64,000 nucleotides of DNA from Promethearchaeota archaeon (lineage in GTDB: Archaea; Asgardarchaeota; Thorarchaeia; Thorarchaeales; Thorarchaeaceae), in NCBI GenBank assembly GCA_014728035.1, contig WJMJ01000148.1, positions 85,228 through 149,227 on the forward strand, in the 5' to 3' direction. The notes beneath the pieces were generated by a model. That model worked only from the letters and a program-made list of their open reading frames with translations. It searched no databases and was not told the origin of the DNA. Positions 27,491 to 36,634 of this stretch are shown here, piece after piece (within the stretch, counting starts at the first letter, position 1; each line of letters opens with the position of its first letter). The translations under genes and the position numbers were made by a program.

Positions 27491-28438
27491 GTGACTCATG
27501 AAAACCTCAAGCATTACATTCTTCTGGTAGGTGCGATGTTCTTTTGGGGTGGAAGCTGGGTTTCAGCAAAGATTCTCGTAAGTATAGCACCAGCAATGAC
27601 CATTGGCTTCTTCAGATTTCTTATTGGAAGTGCCTTCTTCATCGGATTTCTCACAGCAACTGGAAGTTTCAAGAATGTGTTCAAGAGGTCAAATCTGAAG
27701 TGGATCTTTCTTGCAGGGCTGACTGGTGTATTTGGCTATGGAGTCTTCTTCCTGATTGGTATGCAATTCACTACAGCTGCACAAGGATCAATTATTGCAG
27801 GCACAAACCCTGCAACAGTTAGTATTTTTGCGCACATCATTCATAAAGAACGATTAGACGATAGATGGAGATATGTTGGATTTCTCTTAGCGTATCTGGG
27901 AATAGTCTTTGTTATAGGAATACAGTCTCTATTAGATTTTCATCTCGAATACCTTATTGGAAATCTGATCATTGTCTGTGCAATGATGGTATGGGGCCTC
28001 TATTCTTCAATTGGTAAGAAAGCAATGGAAAACATGTCCTCAGCTGAAGCTACAGGAGGAGGAATAATGATTGGATGTGCCATGTTTGGAATAGGAGCTT
28101 TCTTCGAGGGATTCTGGACGCTTCCTGCTATTGTATCAATTGATTTCTGGTGGAATATCCTCTTCTTAGGTGGTGCGGTTACGTTTCTTGGATTCTTCTT
28201 CTACTTTGACGCTATCAAGAGCATTGGGGCGACTCGAAGTGCAATCTTCATCAATCTAGTTCCGGTCTTTGGAACTCTACTCTCGGTTCTCATTCTTGGA
28301 GAGATTATTTACTGGACATTTATCGTTGGACTAATATTGGTGTCTATCGGAATTGTCACTATTAATTTTCCAAGTAAGAAGAGTGATATCAGAAAACCTA
28401 CCACTTACGATGAATCTATGCTCGTTACGGAAGAATGA
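27491..28438 (+). CDS. EamA/DMT-family transporter
   Basis: A 315-residue membrane protein with ten hydrophobic helices arranged as two EamA repeats (about 10-140 and 155-290). Typical signatures are FFWGGSWVSAKI at the start and the second repeat's FINLVPVFGTLLSVLILGE. DMT exporters move small metabolites or amino acids; substrate cannot be read here. The start is GTG. Confidence 0.9.
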   Translation: MTHENLKHYILLVGAMFFWGGSWVSAKILVSIAPAMTIGFFRFLIGSAFFIGFLTATGSFKNVFKRSNLKWIFLAGLTGVFGYGVFFLIGMQFTTAAQGSIIAGTNPATVSIFAHIIHKERLDDRWRYVGFLLAYLGIVFVIGIQSLLDFHLEYLIGNLIIVCAMMVWGLYSSIGKKAMENMSSAEATGGGIMIGCAMFGIGAFFEGFWTLPAIVSIDFWWNILFLGGAVTFLGFFFYFDAIKSIGATRSAIFINLVPVFGTLLSVLILGEIIYWTFIVGLILVSIGIVTINFPSKKSDIRKPTTYDESMLVTEE

Positions 28439-28498
28439 TAATGAAATTAGTATTCAAAATATTAGAGAGAGGACAAAAACAATACAGGTGTCAAAAGA

Positions 28499-30007
28499 GT
28501 GACCGCATATAACAAACTGATGAGTCTCATAAAAGAGATCTATGTGCTAAATAGTGCTGCTGGAATCATTCAGTGGGATCAAGAAACCTACATGCCTCCA
28601 AAAGGGATTCGGCTAAGGTCAGAACAGCTCTCACTGCTTGGGATGTTAGCTCATAGAAAAATGACAAGTACACAACTTGGTCAATATCTTGATGAAGCAA
28701 TGAAGAATTTTGATGATTTTGACGAAGTTGAAAAAAGGAATCTTATTCTCTTCAAGAAGGAGTACGATATTCAAACTGTAATTCCAGAAGAACTAGTCGG
28801 ACAAATAGCCAAGCAAAGGGTTGTTTCTGTAGAGACCTGGAAAAAAGCTAAAGCTGCAAATGACTGGAAGATGTTTCAACCTGAACTTGAGAAGATGGTC
28901 GAACTGTCAGTAAAACGAGCTGAATTAACCATGGATGTCATTGAAGCATCCACTCCATATAATGCAATGATTGACACATTTGAGCCAAAAATGACAGCAG
29001 ATGCCATTGATAAAGTTTTTAGTGAACTTCGCGATGGACTTGTTCCCCTTACGAAGAAATACTCTGATATCTCTGCAGAGATTGACGATTCATTTCTTTC
29101 ACGAATCGTTCCGATTGAGAAACAGAGAATCATGGCAACAGAATTAGCAAACATAGCAGGATATGATACTACATCTGATGAAGCTGGTGGCAGAATAGAC
29201 GAGGTTGAACATCCCTTCACAACAGGCTATTATGATGATGTTAGAATTACCGTGAAGTACCATCCGGAGAATGTATCATCTATGATCTATGCTATTCTTC
29301 ATGAAGCAGGCCATGCACTGTATGAACAGAACCTTAATTCTGATTGGATGTTCCAACCAATTGGTTCCGCCTCTAGCTATGGTGTTCATGAATCACAGTC
29401 TAGATTTTTGGAGAATATGATTGGTCGGTCTCCAGAATTTCTCCAATATTATCTCCCACAGTTCAGAAATCAAACAGGTGGTCTTTTTGCAGATGTCAAA
29501 GATGACCTTCTACTCCAAAGTTTCAACTTAGTTAAACCCTCTCTCATTAGAATTGAAGCAGACGAGGTTACATATTCACTTCACGTCATAATCAGATTTG
29601 AGATTGAGAAAGCTCTCTTCTCAGGAAAAATAGATATTGGAGACTTGCCTCAATTTTGGAATGAAAAATACGAAGAATACCTCGGAGTACAAGTTCCCAA
29701 TGATAGTAGGGGTGTTATGCAAGATACGCATTGGGCATCCGGATACTATGGATACTTCCCGTCTTATGCCCTAGGAAATGTGTTTGATGGTATGTGGTTA
29801 AGTGCTTTGAACAAAGATGTCCCAGACTGGCGTGAAAGTGTCAAAGAAGGGAAACTAAATCCAGCAATGGATTGGATGAAGAAGAACGTACATCACCATT
29901 CAAATATGTACGATCCCTTAGACTTGGTCAAAGTTGTAACTGGAAGCGAAATGTCCGCTAAGCCCTTCTTGAAATACCTCGAAAACAAATTTGAGAAAAT
30001 CTTCTAA
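28499..30007 (+). CDS. M32-family carboxypeptidase (carboxypeptidase Taq)
   Basis: A 502-residue metallocarboxypeptidase with the zinc motif HEAGH (H268, E269, H272), the third ligand Glu in SQSRFLEN and the family blocks IQWDQETYMP near the start and DTHWASGYYGYFPSYALGN later. The length matches M32 enzymes (about 500). It removes C-terminal residues from peptides in the cytoplasm. The start is GTG. It is followed by a strong hairpin. Confidence 0.93.
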   Translation: MTAYNKLMSLIKEIYVLNSAAGIIQWDQETYMPPKGIRLRSEQLSLLGMLAHRKMTSTQLGQYLDEAMKNFDDFDEVEKRNLILFKKEYDIQTVIPEELVGQIAKQRVVSVETWKKAKAANDWKMFQPELEKMVELSVKRAELTMDVIEASTPYNAMIDTFEPKMTADAIDKVFSELRDGLVPLTKKYSDISAEIDDSFLSRIVPIEKQRIMATELANIAGYDTTSDEAGGRIDEVEHPFTTGYYDDVRITVKYHPENVSSMIYAILHEAGHALYEQNLNSDWMFQPIGSASSYGVHESQSRFLENMIGRSPEFLQYYLPQFRNQTGGLFADVKDDLLLQSFNLVKPSLIRIEADEVTYSLHVIIRFEIEKALFSGKIDIGDLPQFWNEKYEEYLGVQVPNDSRGVMQDTHWASGYYGYFPSYALGNVFDGMWLSALNKDVPDWRESVKEGKLNPAMDWMKKNVHHHSNMYDPLDLVKVVTGSEMSAKPFLKYLENKFEKIF

Positions 30008-30016
30008 TTTTGAGTG

Positions 30017-30037
30017 TGGAGTGGTAGATCCACTCCA
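30017..30037 (+). terminator. Hairpin terminator of the M32 carboxypeptidase gene
   Basis: TGGAGTGG-TAGAT-CCACTCCA, an 8-bp perfect stem 9 bp past the stop codon, followed by a T-rich tract (CTCTATTTTC). Confidence 0.75.
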
Positions 30038-30063
30038 TAACTCTATTTTCAAAAAAGGAAAGA

Positions 30064-30080
30064 ACAGGGAAAGTCCCTGT
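30064..30080 (-). terminator. Hairpin terminator of the TldD/TldE operon
   Basis: ACAGGGA-AAG-TCCCTGT, a 7-bp stem 5 bp beyond the stop at 30086; on the minus strand it is followed by TTCTTTCCTTTTTTG. It lies back to back with the hairpin of the convergent gene. Confidence 0.75.
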
Positions 30081-30085
30081 TTATA

Positions 30086-31480
30086 TTAACCTGTAACTGA
30101 GAATCCATCAATTACCATAGTTGGCAGGAACACACCATTTGTGGTCAATTCAACATCAGACCCAACATGGAGAATGTTCTTAAAGCCCTCATAGAAATTG
30201 CCTGCAACAGATACTGGCTTCAAAGGAGTAACGATTTCACCATCTTCCACGAGAAAGACTGAGTTGGCGACACAGGAAAATTCACCTGTTGCTACAGATG
30301 AGTGAAATATCCCAATAGGACTCTCTGTGATGTATATGGCTTTTCCATCGATTGCTCCAAAGATTTCTTCTTTGCTCTTGGAACCAGGAGAAACTGAAAT
30401 AGTCTTCACACTAACACCAGGAGTTTGCTCATAAGGAGTTGCACCACCAAACAATCCCTGAGACCGTTCACAGTTACCAGTTGACCCGATACCAAATATC
30501 TTGCCATAGTATGTATCAAACAAGTGTGTCTTCAGAACGCCACTTTCGACAATGACATTCTTTTGCTGTGGAAGTCCTTCATGGTCTACCGCACTTGTTC
30601 CCCAACCATCAGGTTTCTGACCATCATCGACCAAAGTGAACTCCTTCGATGCGATTGTATCACCAATCATATCACAAAGTGGAGAAATACCCTCAACAAT
30701 AAAACGACCTGTTGATGCAGTAGCGATACTCGGAATAATATACGAGTCTCCAGCTCTTGGACCCCATATCGTTGGCAACGATTCAGTCATATCCAAGGCT
30801 TTAGCACCATGTTGTTCAGTTGCTCGTTTCACGGCTAACTCGCCAAGACCTTCAATATCGAATAAACGGTCTCTTGCTCCATCAAAGCCAAATCCAGTCT
30901 TTCTCTCTTCACCTTCAATAGACATCACATATCCATAGCCATAGTTGAATCCACCACGTGAAGCTGCAGCAATTCCTCTACTACTGATTATGGCATAACC
31001 ACCCCAGCCAGTATTCGATTGTCCCGAAAATACCTTTACGCGTTCATCGATACCTTGAGCATCCTCAATAATCTGTTGAGTCTTTTCAATCAATTCATCA
31101 ATGCTAACGGACAAAATATCTTTTGAGAACAATCCGTCTTTTCCAGCAGGTTTTGGATCAGCAAATCCGACCCAACGTTCATCCTCTGAGCTGGTCTTCT
31201 CAACAATGCTTTTTGCTTCTTTGATACTGAATTTTACTCGATCTAATGAAATCCCACTCGCAGAGGCAAAGCCAACCTTTTTACCTTTTGAAACTCGTAC
31301 AGCATTTCCTGTTGTAGCTCCATCGTTAGCAGATACAATACCCTGCTGGATTGAAACACTCTGAGTGTTTTGGTAAAACAGGAATATTTCGTATTCCATT
31401 GCAGAATCGAGTGATTCAGCATGTTTTAATGCAGTGTCTCCAATAGCAAGCAATTCATCATTAATTGTTTCATATTTCAT
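30086..31480 (-). CDS. tldE: TldE/PmbA-like subunit of metalloprotease TldD/E
   Basis: A 464-residue protein of the TldE/PmbA family. In the known heterodimer TldE has no zinc site and helps enclose the TldD active site; here too no HExxxH is found. Family features include the N-terminal SVSIQQG strand and the C-terminal FYEGFKNILHVGSDV. Its start codon overlaps the TldD stop by one base, so the two are co-translated. TldD/E degrades unfolded or flexible peptides and processes modified peptides such as microcin B17 or CcdA; no such substrate gene is seen here. Confidence 0.9.
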   Translation of the reverse strand: MKYETINDELLAIGDTALKHAESLDSAMEYEIFLFYQNTQSVSIQQGIVSANDGATTGNAVRVSKGKKVGFASASGISLDRVKFSIKEAKSIVEKTSSEDERWVGFADPKPAGKDGLFSKDILSVSIDELIEKTQQIIEDAQGIDERVKVFSGQSNTGWGGYAIISSRGIAAASRGGFNYGYGYVMSIEGEERKTGFGFDGARDRLFDIEGLGELAVKRATEQHGAKALDMTESLPTIWGPRAGDSYIIPSIATASTGRFIVEGISPLCDMIGDTIASKEFTLVDDGQKPDGWGTSAVDHEGLPQQKNVIVESGVLKTHLFDTYYGKIFGIGSTGNCERSQGLFGGATPYEQTPGVSVKTISVSPGSKSKEEIFGAIDGKAIYITESPIGIFHSSVATGEFSCVANSVFLVEDGEIVTPLKPVSVAGNFYEGFKNILHVGSDVELTTNGVFLPTMVIDGFSVTG

Positions 31481-32901
31481 TATGCTTTCCCTCCAAAAGT
31501 TACATCCTTCACAAGTAATTTTGGCCCGCCCAATCCTGTCGGTAATGGAAACTGACCACCTTTACCACAACCACCAAAGTATCCACTTTTTATTACTAGT
31601 CTATCTGTTGCTCCATATACATTGTTAAGCAATTCTAGAATGTTCCCAGATAGGGCAACCTCCCGAAGTGGGTGTTGAATCTCACCATTTTCTACCCAAT
31701 AGCCTCGAATAGCTTTGAACAGAAAACTACCATCTCCTTGCACTTGGCCACCAGTTGTCTGTATTGCATAGACACCTGTTCCAAGTTCTTCAAGCGCTTC
31801 TTCTTCATTAGAAATTTCACCTGGAGCAAAATAGGTGTTCGTCATTCTACATATTGGTGGGTAAATGAATTGAACAGCTCTGGCATTGCCGGACGGTTTC
31901 TGGCCGAGTTTCTGAGCAGTCCCTCGATTATGTAGATAATGTTTCAGAATTCCTTTGTTTAAAATGACTGTGTCACTACCTGCAATTCCTTGATCATCAT
32001 AAGGCATCCAGAGTCCACCATATTTTGTCAAGTCTGGTACTCCATTATCATGAATGGTAGCATGTTCACTACCAATTCGCTCTCCAATCTTACCTGAAAG
32101 AGGAGAACTACCGGTTACAACAAAATCAGCTTCACTGAGGTGTCCGAAAGACTCGTGTGCTAATACACCAACAAGAGATTCTTCGATTAAGGTTGAGAAT
32201 TTGCCAGCAGGACATGCTTTTGCTGTTAATTGTTCCTTAGCTCGGACTGCTGCTTCTTTACCAAATCCTTCTGGTACGTCTCCAGCATATGCTTCTAATC
32301 CAACTGTACCCCCATATCGTTCGGTACCATAGACCATAGCTCCTGAATCGGTCTTTGAAGTTACAGTCACTCTAAGCTCAGTAGTTAGAAAGTCCCAATC
32401 TATCTCAGAATGATCAGAATTGTAGAGCATCTTTTTACCATACAATTCACCATACAATCCTCGGATGTTACGAACACTCTCGCCATGTTCTTGAGCAGTT
32501 TCGACGCAACGATTGACTAGGTCAGTTTTGTGTGCGATATCATATTCATCAGGATGCATCTTTACACTAGGAGTTTCGGTTGACTTGCTTCTAATCGCAT
32601 CACCTTTTTCAAAAGGCAGCTTCAACATAGCAACAGCAGCAGAGGTCTTAGCCATTTTGAATGCCTTTTCTGTTGCCGTCATTATTGCATCTTTATCATC
32701 GCTTGCACTGAACGAGAATCCAGAAACACCCTCAACGTATGCTGTGATGCCAAATCCTTTTCTGGATTTTACAAGTATACTTTTCCATGTGTCATCAGTT
32801 CGTTCAAGAGTACGAAGCGTGAGATTATCAAATCTTGCTTCTACAAAATCTGCTCCGAGTTTCTCTCCGAATGAAACACATTCCTTTAGTTTTTCCATCA
32901 T
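31480..32901 (-). CDS. tldD: TldD-like zinc metalloprotease subunit
   Basis: A 473-residue catalytic subunit of TldD/E with the HExxxH motif in LAHESFGHLSEAD (about residues 248-253) and a conserved C-terminal Cys segment (GGCGKGGQFPLPTG). It is the first gene of the two-gene operon. The length is normal for the family. Confidence 0.92.
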   Translation of the reverse strand: MMEKLKECVSFGEKLGADFVEARFDNLTLRTLERTDDTWKSILVKSRKGFGITAYVEGVSGFSFSASDDKDAIMTATEKAFKMAKTSAAVAMLKLPFEKGDAIRSKSTETPSVKMHPDEYDIAHKTDLVNRCVETAQEHGESVRNIRGLYGELYGKKMLYNSDHSEIDWDFLTTELRVTVTSKTDSGAMVYGTERYGGTVGLEAYAGDVPEGFGKEAAVRAKEQLTAKACPAGKFSTLIEESLVGVLAHESFGHLSEADFVVTGSSPLSGKIGERIGSEHATIHDNGVPDLTKYGGLWMPYDDQGIAGSDTVILNKGILKHYLHNRGTAQKLGQKPSGNARAVQFIYPPICRMTNTYFAPGEISNEEEALEELGTGVYAIQTTGGQVQGDGSFLFKAIRGYWVENGEIQHPLREVALSGNILELLNNVYGATDRLVIKSGYFGGCGKGGQFPLPTGLGGPKLLVKDVTFGGKA

Positions 32902-33202
32902 ATTTGTTCTCTCTTAGTTCTTCTAACTGAAAGTAATATGGTCAGTCTGTATAATGATTCTGAGACTTAGTGACCATATATCAAATCACTTTTCAAATAT
33001 TTTTTACAATATATGAATAGTTCTTCTAGTTGTTCTGAGTAACGATATCAATGATAAATTAGCAGATATAAGAGCTAGTCACAAAATAGGCTCACATGTT
33101 GTTACTATATGGAGAGAGCAAAATCCAAGATATCTACAAGTTGTTCTTTACTAAACGGATTAATACATTTTGATGAGCCAAATCCAGAAATGCATGATCG
33201 CA
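32902..33202. other. Intergenic stretch upstream of tldD, no gene seen
   Basis: About 300 bp of AT-rich sequence between the tldD start and the 3' end of a GTPase gene. It must hold the tldD promoter. I see no ORF above 30 codons with a reasonable start, no hairpin terminator and no tRNA. Confidence 0.4.
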
Positions 33203-33754
33203 TTATGGTTCCATCGATTCTCTTTCAGTAGGTGTCTTGAAAAGCTTTTCAACAACTAATCGTGCCATTTTTGCAAAAGCCTCATTGACATTCTTGTCTA
33301 ATCGAACGCTCATCTCAATGTACTCTCCATTGAACTTTTCTGCTACTTCCTTTCCCTCCTCAGTGGAAACAACACGTTCCATCACAAGATCTACCTTGTT
33401 TGCAACTAGGAGTGGTACATAATTATCAAGGTTCTTATCCACTTCAGCTTTCCAGTCAAGAATATCATTCAAACTTTCCCACTGAGTTACGTCAAAAAGG
33501 AACATTACACCTGAAGCGCCATTATAGTAATTTGCACGAACACGTTCTAGAAAATCTTGTGAGCCCATGTCCCATATCTGCAGGTTGACGTAGGTATCCT
33601 TGTCTAATCTAATCTTTTTGAAGGCAAAACCAGTACCAAGAGTTGGAGAGTAATGCTCCCTAAAAGCACCAGTAGAATAACGAACAATCATAGAAGTCTT
33701 CCCTACTGACGCGCTTCCTACGGTTACAATCTTCAATAAATAAGTCGGGCTCAT
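33203..33754 (-). CDS. Rab/Ras-like small GTPase with altered switch II
   Basis: A 183-residue small GTPase from the ATG at 33754, which has GAGGTG 6 nt upstream. The P-loop GSASVGKTS, the switch I Thr (SPTLGTG) and the G4 motif NKVD are intact. Two motifs are unusual. G3 reads WDMGSQD, so the residue aligned with Ras Gly60 is Ser. G5 reads MSVRLDKN instead of the usual SAK. The protein ends TERESMEP without a Cys, so it is not prenylated in the eukaryotic manner. It is the last of four same-strand genes that include two longin-related proteins and another GTPase. Nucleotide switching may be impaired or altered. Confidence 0.9.
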   Translation of the reverse strand: MSPTYLLKIVTVGSASVGKTSMIVRYSTGAFREHYSPTLGTGFAFKKIRLDKDTYVNLQIWDMGSQDFLERVRANYYNGASGVMFLFDVTQWESLNDILDWKAEVDKNLDNYVPLLVANKVDLVMERVVSTEEGKEVAEKFNGEYIEMSVRLDKNVNEAFAKMARLVVEKLFKTPTERESMEP

Positions 33755-33824
33755 TAATAACACCTCATTGAGTACAAATGTGTTTGGAATCCTAAATAAC
33801 CATTACTTGGACATCTAATGAATT

Positions 33825-34622
33825 TCATATGATTTGCAATCCTAATTGTCTTCCTAGTACAATAACAGTGAGACAAGCAGCAGGACTAAGGTTAGCGTAT
33901 CCTTCAATAAAGCGATTTAATTGAACCTCGTCTAATCTCTGGATATTCTCAATGCTATAATCATTACCAAGCGAGAAGGATGAACATGCACACAAGCCTG
34001 CGACTGACGTTGGTCCATATGTACTAATTGCTCGTAGTACTAGTCGGTATACTAAACCAATGAGCTCGTGTTTATCACCAGATAATTTTACACAATCGAA
34101 AAACGTCCCATCCTGAAACTTCTTATCTTGCGTCATTAATTCTAACCAAAACGCAAATTCCTCAAAACCAATGAAGTCCTTAGAGGAATATCTTGGAAAG
34201 AGAACTTGATTATAGTTATTAACTAGATGTAAAGAGAATCTTGGCAAATCTTCATTGTCAAGCTTCATGACAAAACGGGCCATTAATTTTGTCCATTCTC
34301 CAAAAACCCAATGAACCGAAGTTGTCTGTGTAGGGTAAATTTTTGAAGCATCTATACAAACTGACCATTGATTATTTTTGCATTGGATATGCTCCAGAAT
34401 CAATTCCAACTCAGGATCCTCAGCCAACTTTGTCATTATATTATCAACAATATCACTGGAATAGACCATTTCAGCAACACGCAAAATAATTTCAAAGGCC
34501 TCCCGAACCATGAGAATACGCCTCGACTCGCCTGAGAGCGCATCTATTGTTTCTTGATCGGATGCATTTTGAAGTAGCTTGATAGAGCCTTTCTTTTCAC
34601 CCAAGTTATCGAGTTTTGCCAA
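33825..34622 (-). CDS. Paralogue of the C-terminal domain of the neighbouring longin-domain protein
   Basis: A 265-residue cytoplasmic protein of unknown family. From about residue 33 to the end it aligns with the last 240 residues of the protein encoded at 34738-36345. Shared blocks are RRIL, GEWTKL, EEF(A/S)FWLEL and the final LGPA/LSPA segment with a (K/R)QxG(I/L)Q ending. It therefore consists of just the shared helical domain, without the N-terminal longin-like part. It sits between that gene and a small GTPase gene. Inference: a GTPase-interacting or scaffold domain in a small-GTPase module. Confidence 0.65.
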   Translation of the reverse strand: MAKLDNLGEKKGSIKLLQNASDQETIDALSGESRRILMVREAFEIILRVAEMVYSSDIVDNIMTKLAEDPELELILEHIQCKNNQWSVCIDASKIYPTQTTSVHWVFGEWTKLMARFVMKLDNEDLPRFSLHLVNNYNQVLFPRYSSKDFIGFEEFAFWLELMTQDKKFQDGTFFDCVKLSGDKHELIGLVYRLVLRAISTYGPTSVAGLCACSSFSLGNDYSIENIQRLDEVQLNRFIEGYANLSPAACLTVIVLGRQLGLQII

Positions 34623-34737
34623 ATAATCACCAGTGTGTTGTTTCTTGTGATACTTCTTTTTAATATCACGGATTTCAAGTAATTACACTAGATTATAACA
34701 GATATCCATATAGAAATGTTACTTGTTGGCATTATGA

Positions 34738-36345
34738 TTAGATTATCTTTCTAGAGCCATTCTTTTTTGACCGTAACACTTCTGGTACTTGGATGCCTCT
34801 CTGTTTCGCTAAGATGAGAATAGAAAGACGAGACGCTGGTCCTAATTTTGAATAATTAATAATGAAAGTTTCAAGAGTCTGCTCGCTATACTGTTCCATC
34901 CATTTTGCAGAGAGGTCATTACCAAAAGCAATGCCAGACGCAGTACAAATATCTTTGATACGTTCTTCTCCATAAATCGATTTTCCCCGTAACAAAAGAA
35001 TGTACGCTAAATCAAGAGCTGTTTTCCGTCCGGAATCCGCAATACTCCCAGCTCTTGTCGTAATTGGTCTATGCCATTTGTCAATTGTAAGGAGCTCTAA
35101 CCAAAAGGAAAATTCTTCCATGCCACGAAAATCAAGACTGGTATATCGATCAAATAGAAATGTGGTAAATGACGAAATTATTCGTTCAATAAAAACCTCA
35201 AGTTTTCTTGAATCAAACGCTTCGATATATTGTGCAACGAGCTTAGTCCACTCACCATACACAAGCATCATCTTGTTAATTGGAAGGTTTATGTAAACAT
35301 CCGGATGAAAATCAATTGTCCATCGCTTAGCAAAATATCTAATCTGGCCTACAACTTCAGGTGAAGCTGTCTTATTTAATACTGATTTTATTGCAGCTCC
35401 AGCTTCAAGATGAGAATAGACTTGTTCGGAAATGCGTAGTAAGACTTCCAATACCTCTTTAGCTAACAAGATTCTACGCATCTCAGGGCCTAGAACAAGA
35501 ATTGCATCTTTATCCATTAGATAGTCCAGAGCTTTGTAAATATCGGTTTCATCGAACTGATCTCTAAGAAGATGGATAATATCACCGACACTTCTACGTC
35601 CGTCAATAAATCCTCGAATTCGTGGTATTATTGGTAGTAGTCGCGGATAATGATTCTTTAGTGCTTTATAATCCTGAGACGATGATCGCTGATACTCGAT
35701 ATATCGACTTCTAACAGAAATATAATCTCCCGGACCAAGCATATTTTTGAAACGAATTGCTCGAAATGCCCATAACTTTGACATTTCTAACAGTAGAGCC
35801 TTTTCTGTCACCCCTCCTTCAATCTTAATACGTTCTATTGTTCGTGTTCCATCAATGAGGTCAGTAACTGCATTTCTATGAGCATCTCCAAGAATGATAC
35901 CTGGCAGAAAGTAAGGAACCCATTTTCCAGGTAGTTCTTGGAAAGCTAATTTTTGCATCACGCGTTCTCCAAATGCTTGCAAATAGATTTCTACAAAAGA
36001 AGAGTCTAGGTCATGAGGTGCTGCAGACGCTAACCATTCAAGTTCAAACTCCGCAAGTAGTGAAGTAAGTATCTGTGGAATCTCAGGTAGTATTGGTCCG
36101 TAACTTATAGCTATTAGATTCGTTTGTACTCCCGTGATGACTGTGAATACCCTAGCTCCGTAATCAATATTGAACTTGGGTACTCTGGTTTCTAATACTT
36201 CTTTAGAAAACATGTCAATCGCTGCAAAGAAACTAGATGCCAACATAGGATCCATTTCCTTTGAACGGGGATCTAACTGCATGAAGAATCGAGGCATTCC
36301 ATTTCGGTCCATAATGAGAATGGCCTCTATATTATGGCGTACCAC
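34738..36345 (-). CDS. Longin/roadblock-like N-terminal domain protein with winged-helix-like repeats and a unique C-terminal domain
   Basis: A 535-residue cytoplasmic protein. Residues 1-120 have the longin/MglB-like pattern (IEAILIMDRNGMPRFF strands, a long helix, then YGARVFTVITG and LIAISYG strands). Two segments near 160 and 244 carry the LIDGxRTxxxI / FIDGRRSVGDII pattern typical of small PqqD/DUF4388-type winged helices. Residues 300-535 form the domain shared with the 33825-34622 gene. In other organisms longin, roadblock and DUF4388-type domains accompany Ras/MglA-like GTPases, and two such GTPases flank these genes. The domain assignments are from pattern reading, not a database search. 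Confidence 0.65.
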   Translation of the reverse strand: MVRHNIEAILIMDRNGMPRFFMQLDPRSKEMDPMLASSFFAAIDMFSKEVLETRVPKFNIDYGARVFTVITGVQTNLIAISYGPILPEIPQILTSLLAEFELEWLASAAPHDLDSSFVEIYLQAFGERVMQKLAFQELPGKWVPYFLPGIILGDAHRNAVTDLIDGTRTIERIKIEGGVTEKALLLEMSKLWAFRAIRFKNMLGPGDYISVRSRYIEYQRSSSQDYKALKNHYPRLLPIIPRIRGFIDGRRSVGDIIHLLRDQFDETDIYKALDYLMDKDAILVLGPEMRRILLAKEVLEVLLRISEQVYSHLEAGAAIKSVLNKTASPEVVGQIRYFAKRWTIDFHPDVYINLPINKMMLVYGEWTKLVAQYIEAFDSRKLEVFIERIISSFTTFLFDRYTSLDFRGMEEFSFWLELLTIDKWHRPITTRAGSIADSGRKTALDLAYILLLRGKSIYGEERIKDICTASGIAFGNDLSAKWMEQYSEQTLETFIINYSKLGPASRLSILILAKQRGIQVPEVLRSKKNGSRKII

Positions 36346-36424
36346 TGCAAGGTCCTCACTATCCTCGTGAGTGTTTTATAATATTAGCATTGTTGGGGGA
36401 TAGTAATAAGAAAAACAAGCTAGC

Positions 36425-36585
36425 GGCAGGTACAAAGACCTGCCAGACTAACTAAAAACTTCGGTTTTTCCCATGAATTGTGTGCTGGCGATGCACGAAC
36501 TATGCGTCATAGTTTAATGTTCTTTGTGACGTCTGGAGAACGTCGTCGATGCGTTCGTTCTAGATCTTTGCTAATCACTGCCAGC
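36425..36585 (-). ncRNA. Structured intergenic region, candidate non-coding RNA
   Basis: The region between the GTPase stop (36635) and the longin-gene start is unusually structured. Stems are GGCAGG/CCTGCC (36425-36444), AAAAAC-TTCG-GTTTTT (36454-36469), an outer GCTGGC/GCCAGC pair enclosing 102 nt (36484-36585), AACTATG/CATAGTT (36498-36514) and GACGT/ACGTC (36528-36544). Read on the minus strand, the outer stem is followed directly by ACA, as in an H/ACA guide RNA, and then by a T-rich hairpin that could be a terminator. The strand is unresolved. It is not a normal tRNA. Confidence 0.45.
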
Positions 36586-36634
36586 AAATAATAGCATATC
36601 ATATATCATATTATAATGTTTTGGCTATGGACAT

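Noticed and set aside
36484..36585. tRNA-Ser-like features (GCTGGCG/TGCCAGC ends, GACGT-CTGGAGA-ACGTC arm with GGA at the anticodon position)
   Set aside because: There is no T-loop consensus next to the acceptor end, no D-arm with GG, and the length of 102 nt does not fit even with a long variable arm. It is kept only as a candidate structured RNA.
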